Positions 60,799 through 64,000 of a DNA stretch of 64,000 bases are shown here, piece after piece. The position numbers were made by a program, and so were the translations under genes. How positions within the stretch are numbered: the first letter of the stretch is position 1; each line of letters opens with the position of its first letter. Below the pieces are notes generated by a model. That model was given only the letters and a program-made list of their open reading frames with translations. It was not told the DNA's origin and ran no database searches. This DNA comes from a bacterium (GTDB lineage Bacteria; Electryoneota; JAOADG01): positions 496,001 to 560,000 of the forward strand of contig JAOADG010000008.1 of NCBI GenBank assembly GCA_026417415.1, in the 5' to 3' direction.

Positions 60799-63546
60799 TT
60801 AGTATTTTGTACGCTCTAACTTCAAATCTTGAAGATCTGCGCTTTTTACGTTAATTCTAAGGTAAAATCCTTGTCGCACGCCTTTAGGATTCCAAGTAAA
60901 ATGGATTTCCCAGCAATGGAGATCTTTATGAGTTGTAAAACCACTAGATGCTACTTCACGCGTGATAAGATTAATTGAAGTTGCATAACTAATATCCCAC
61001 GAAGGGGTTAGTTTAAGTTGGATTGAAGAGGCAAGATTTGCACTTCGAATAAGCTCCATAGGATTTCGAAGATTGTAGTCAAAAGATAGTGAGGTCATTC
61101 CTGACCAAGCAGTTTCAGTAGGTTGAAAAGTGGGTTTTTCTCGAAGTTGGTTTAATAAATTTCCGCCAAGATAAGGATCGTTATTTTTTGATTGTATAAT
61201 TTGTTCAGTAATGTTAAAACTGTTACTCGAATTTTCTTCTTGGACAAGATTTTCATTGCCTTTATTTTTTTGTGATTGTGGTTTCTTCCATGAAAAACCT
61301 AAAGATGCACGTGCTCCTTTGAATCGTAAAAAATTAGGGAAAGCATTTTTACGTTCCCAGTAAAATCGGTTGATTTCATTACCACGTTTATTCGTTACAT
61401 CATAGTACTTGTATTGATAAAAACTGTGTGTCGTAGATAGATCAAAATTGATTGTACTTATCAAACCACTACCACCACTATACGGAGAAGTTCTGAAAGA
61501 CATATTTAAATCGGACCATCTTAAACTATCCGCAGCTAAATTGTAACTTGTACTTAAATCCCAATTAAATAGATCTACTTTTCTTTCTTCTGCTTCTTTT
61601 CGATCTACATTGAGTATTTCATATTTTCCTTGAAATACATTGTTTAGATGAAATTGAAACACCATACTTTTTCTTTGAGGAGTCGCATTGTTGTAGGTAT
61701 TTACCCATGGATCACCAATAAGAAAACGATTGGTTTTGGGGTTATAGATACGTTTCACAATTCCAAATTTTTTGTCCCAAAAATCAGGTTGATATTGAAA
61801 GCTCATAGTTGGTGTGAAAACGTGTCGGATAAGGGTGAATCCAAAAGCCCCTTTTGGATCAAATACACCATACAATTTTGTATTTAATCCCAAGCGCGAA
61901 CGAAAAGTTGTTCTTGTAAAAAAACCTTTTATAGGTTCAGATTTTAATTGTGAACTATCGCTTGATAATTTGTAACTGAGTACTTGTGGTGACCAATCAT
62001 GTGTAATATTGACATTTGGTGAAATAGACAAATGAGTAAAAATTTTAAAAGGTGCATTGATGCCTAATGAGTGAATTGCTCCTTGTCTTTTTCTAATGTT
62101 AGAACTTGGGTTGTTGATGGATACTCTGGTTCTACTCTCGTCATTGGTCAATTGAAAGTTGTATCCGTAGGTAATAACTTCCCACCAATTCGATTCAGCA
62201 GCTTTTTTGTTCGTTGATGGTAATGTATCAATTCCGCCAAATCCACGAATAATGGTGCTACTTTTAGGTTTATATATGGGTCCATCACTCCAGCGGAAGG
62301 TTAAAGAGGGCATAGATAATGAATAATCTTTTGTCTGTAAAACCTGTGAACCACGAATACCACCGGAAAGTGATGCGCGACTACCTATCCAATTTTTACT
62401 AAAACTGATGTTAGAATTCACTTCTTGTCGTAAGCGGTCTGCAATATCATAAGAATAATAACTCACAAAACTTGCATCATTGATATAAAGTACATTGGCA
62501 TTTACAGTGAAAGTAGGATCAATACGTTGATTGTGAGTCCATTGGATTTGCCAGCGATTAGTATTGCCTTGATTTGAATAATTACCAGCAATACCACCTT
62601 GGAGACGATTTCTTAAAACATAACGCATTTCTAAATTGTACAATGACCCATACTTTTCATAATAGTCCATGGTTGTTTTCATATCCCAGTAATCATTTGG
62701 TGCAAAATAATAACCAAGATGCTTAAAATGTCTCCCTTGGGTAGTGTTTTCACCATAACTTGGAACAATTAGACCACTGTGTCTCCCCGGTTTTAACGAA
62801 AAAATTCCATAAGGAATGAACATTGTAGGTACTTTTCCAAATGCTAAAATAACGGGTTGTGCAATTAGTTTATTTTTATATATCATTTTCATTTTATTGC
62901 TAAAAAAATGATAGTGAGGTTCATTCTGATCACAGGTTGTAAACGTACCATTCCGAATGTACATCACTTGCGGTTCAACGCGTTTTAAAATTTGTCCATA
63001 ATACTTTCCTTGTTCATTTGCAGTAGTTCCTGTAAAGACACGTCCTTGTTGGGTTTTCAGATTCATTTCCATTCGAAAACCCCTTAAACTATCTATCCGC
63101 CCATATGTACGATCTAAGAAAAGAGGGGTATGAAAATACACTATAGTATCAATCGCGACTTTTGAAGTATCTGTCCAAAGTGTATCTGGTAGGCCTTCAG
63201 CAATTACAAAATCATTATCCCAATTAATGGTTATTTGATGTGCATACAATGACATTTTTTTATAATGAACTTGAGAATTTCCAATTAAAAAGGATTGTTT
63301 GGATTCAGAAAGAAGCAATATTTTATCAGCACTATATGTGATAATTGTGTCTAAACCTTCTGTACGTGATGTATCAATGGTTTTAGTAGTATCTAAGGTG
63401 TTTATTGTTTCGAAAGATGATAAATTTGAATTGCTTTTAGAATCATTGGTAATTGGTTGCGTGAAAGATATTTTTGAAATGGAAAAAGTAAAACAAAAAA
63501 ATAATATCTTTATGGATTGGAAATACAGTTTTAAAAAACTAGACAT
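60799..63546 (-). CDS. lptD: LPS-assembly protein LptD-like outer-membrane protein
   Basis: A 915-residue protein with an N-terminal signal segment (IKILFFCFTFSISKISF), a beta-jellyroll of the OstA/LptA type (residues about 65-220, with YSADKILLLSESKQS and YIRNGTFTTCDQNEPHYHF), and a long beta-barrel C-terminal part (residues about 240-915) with alternating polar and aromatic residues. LptD inserts LPS into the outer membrane. The cysteine pattern is limited to C182-type positions, so the paired disulfides of E. coli LptD are not clear. It starts five bases after the rarA stop. Confidence 0.88.
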   Translation of the reverse strand: MSSFLKLYFQSIKILFFCFTFSISKISFTQPITNDSKSNSNLSSFETINTLDTTKTIDTSRTEGLDTIITYSADKILLLSESKQSFLIGNSQVHYKKMSLYAHQITINWDNDFVIAEGLPDTLWTDTSKVAIDTIVYFHTPLFLDRTYGRIDSLRGFRMEMNLKTQQGRVFTGTTANEQGKYYGQILKRVEPQVMYIRNGTFTTCDQNEPHYHFFSNKMKMIYKNKLIAQPVILAFGKVPTMFIPYGIFSLKPGRHSGLIVPSYGENTTQGRHFKHLGYYFAPNDYWDMKTTMDYYEKYGSLYNLEMRYVLRNRLQGGIAGNYSNQGNTNRWQIQWTHNQRIDPTFTVNANVLYINDASFVSYYSYDIADRLRQEVNSNISFSKNWIGSRASLSGGIRGSQVLQTKDYSLSMPSLTFRWSDGPIYKPKSSTIIRGFGGIDTLPSTNKKAAESNWWEVITYGYNFQLTNDESRTRVSINNPSSNIRKRQGAIHSLGINAPFKIFTHLSISPNVNITHDWSPQVLSYKLSSDSSQLKSEPIKGFFTRTTFRSRLGLNTKLYGVFDPKGAFGFTLIRHVFTPTMSFQYQPDFWDKKFGIVKRIYNPKTNRFLIGDPWVNTYNNATPQRKSMVFQFHLNNVFQGKYEILNVDRKEAEERKVDLFNWDLSTSYNLAADSLRWSDLNMSFRTSPYSGGSGLISTINFDLSTTHSFYQYKYYDVTNKRGNEINRFYWERKNAFPNFLRFKGARASLGFSWKKPQSQKNKGNENLVQEENSSNSFNITEQIIQSKNNDPYLGGNLLNQLREKPTFQPTETAWSGMTSLSFDYNLRNPMELIRSANLASSIQLKLTPSWDISYATSINLITREVASSGFTTHKDLHCWEIHFTWNPKGVRQGFYLRINVKSADLQDLKLERTKY

Positions 63547-63551
63547 TATGA

Positions 63552-64000
63552 TTAATCATCAGATGGATTAACTTTAGGTAAATAACGATTGCTCCACAAT
63601 TTTTGGAATCGTTCTGCAATTTTTGCTTCATATCCTACAGATTTCGGTTGATAAAAAACCTTTTCAGCAATAAGTTCTGGTAAATGAATTTGTCCACTAA
63701 ATCCTTCGTAATCATGATCGTAAGCATATGCTCTTCCGTATCCCATTTCTTTCATGAGCGGCGTAACTGCATTAAGTAAATGCATCGGGATCGGCAAATC
63801 ACCACTTCTTTCCACTTCTTGATATGCTTCAGAAATGGCTAAGTATGCTGAGTTTGATTTGGGACAAGATGCTAAATAAATTGCGCATTGCGACAATGGA
63901 ATACGTGCTTCAGGCATTCCAATTTTTTGTACTACATCAAAAATAGCATTTGCAACAACAACTGCAAGGGGTTGTGCGTTTCCAATATCTTCACTCGCTA
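63552..64000 (-). CDS. rarA: Replication-associated recombination protein RarA/MgsA, 5' end cut by window
   Basis: The 3' part of an AAA+ clamp-loader-like ATPase, about 149 residues. The open frame runs past 63917 to the window edge, and the extra upstream residues (ASEDIGNAQPLA) match RarA. MPEARIPLSQCAIYLASCPKSNSAY and the tail YGRAYAYDHDYEGFSGQIHLPE are typical of the C-terminal tetramer domain. It acts at stalled replication forks. The Walker motifs lie outside the window. Confidence 0.93.
   Translation of the reverse strand, partial: ASEDIGNAQPLAVVVANAIFDVVQKIGMPEARIPLSQCAIYLASCPKSNSAYLAISEAYQEVERSGDLPIPMHLLNAVTPLMKEMGYGRAYAYDHDYEGFSGQIHLPELIAEKVFYQPKSVGYEAKIAERFQKLWSNRYLPKVNPSDD

Overview
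The window is an AT-rich, gene-dense chromosomal segment of a Gram-negative bacterium, most likely from the Bacteroidota/Chlorobiota (FCB) group, Ignavibacteria- or Kapabacteria-like. The support is: six large secreted proteins, most ending in a type IX secretion (T9SS) type A sorting domain with a YPNPFN-like motif; a short Bacteroidota-style housekeeping sigma factor; a Bacteroidota-style L33; DUF4920 and DUF3098-like proteins; type III glutamine synthetase; and lipopolysaccharide genes (kdsA, kdsD, lptD). A nifJ-type pyruvate:ferredoxin oxidoreductase points to anaerobic or fermentative carbon metabolism. The assignment to a lineage is inference. I see no phage, insertion sequence, CRISPR array or other clear mobile DNA.

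Layout. 1-9.2 kb: 3' end of a T9SS subtilase, a coupled NYN nuclease-like gene, threonine aldolase, and a 1,899-residue secreted protein with two beta-helix modules. 9.3-17.6 kb: a dihydroorotate-dehydrogenase-like gene with nifJ, recR, a HAD phosphatase, then tRNA-Ala, the SRP RNA and dnaX in tandem; dnaX carries a nine-A slippage site joining gamma to tau. 17.6-23.6 kb: two divergent T9SS proteins, one with an alpha-toroid-like domain and one an M36-like metalloprotease. 23.6-30 kb: lipoprotein/MFS/glycosyltransferase operon on the minus strand, and a plus-strand unit of a small Cys-rich protein, a large secreted protein and a DUF4920 protein. 30-36.8 kb: mntP, nucleoside transporter, asd, a GAF/HD-GYP protein, a DUF3098-like protein, tRNAs Val-Asp-Phe, rplU and rpmA.

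36.8-44.4 kb: an unusual secreted protein, then a minus-strand operon rpmG - zinc ribbon - DinB-like - kdsD - kdsA - uspA, then a nucleotide-sugar dehydrogenase with a beta-propeller lipoprotein, and trmJ. 44.6-45.5 kb: rpoD with a structured leader and an insert in region 4. 45.5-55.9 kb: a long minus-strand run (sodium/solute symporter, tatC, M14 T9SS carboxypeptidase, argF, degenerate GGDEF-like protein, CPBP protease, membrane protein, recO, metallopeptidase, lipoprotein). 56-64 kb: rubredoxin-like protein coupled to copA, glnN, lptD and the 3' part of rarA.

How they fit together. The secreted peptidases (S8, M36-like, M14) with transporters for nucleosides and sodium-coupled solutes suggest a life on extracellular polymers, with intracellular peptidase and PFOR processing the products; this is inference. 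Several strong TTGACT/TTGAAA - 17 bp - TAAATT/TAGAAT promoters show a classical sigma-70 pattern. No stretch without a gene exceeds 300 bases; the longest are 14622-14907 and 30617-30896. The most interesting points are the dnaX slippage site, the tRNA-SRP RNA leader of dnaX, the sigma region 4 insert with a palindromic rpoD leader, and the rubredoxin-copA coupling. I found no clearly new multi-gene defence or biosynthetic system.
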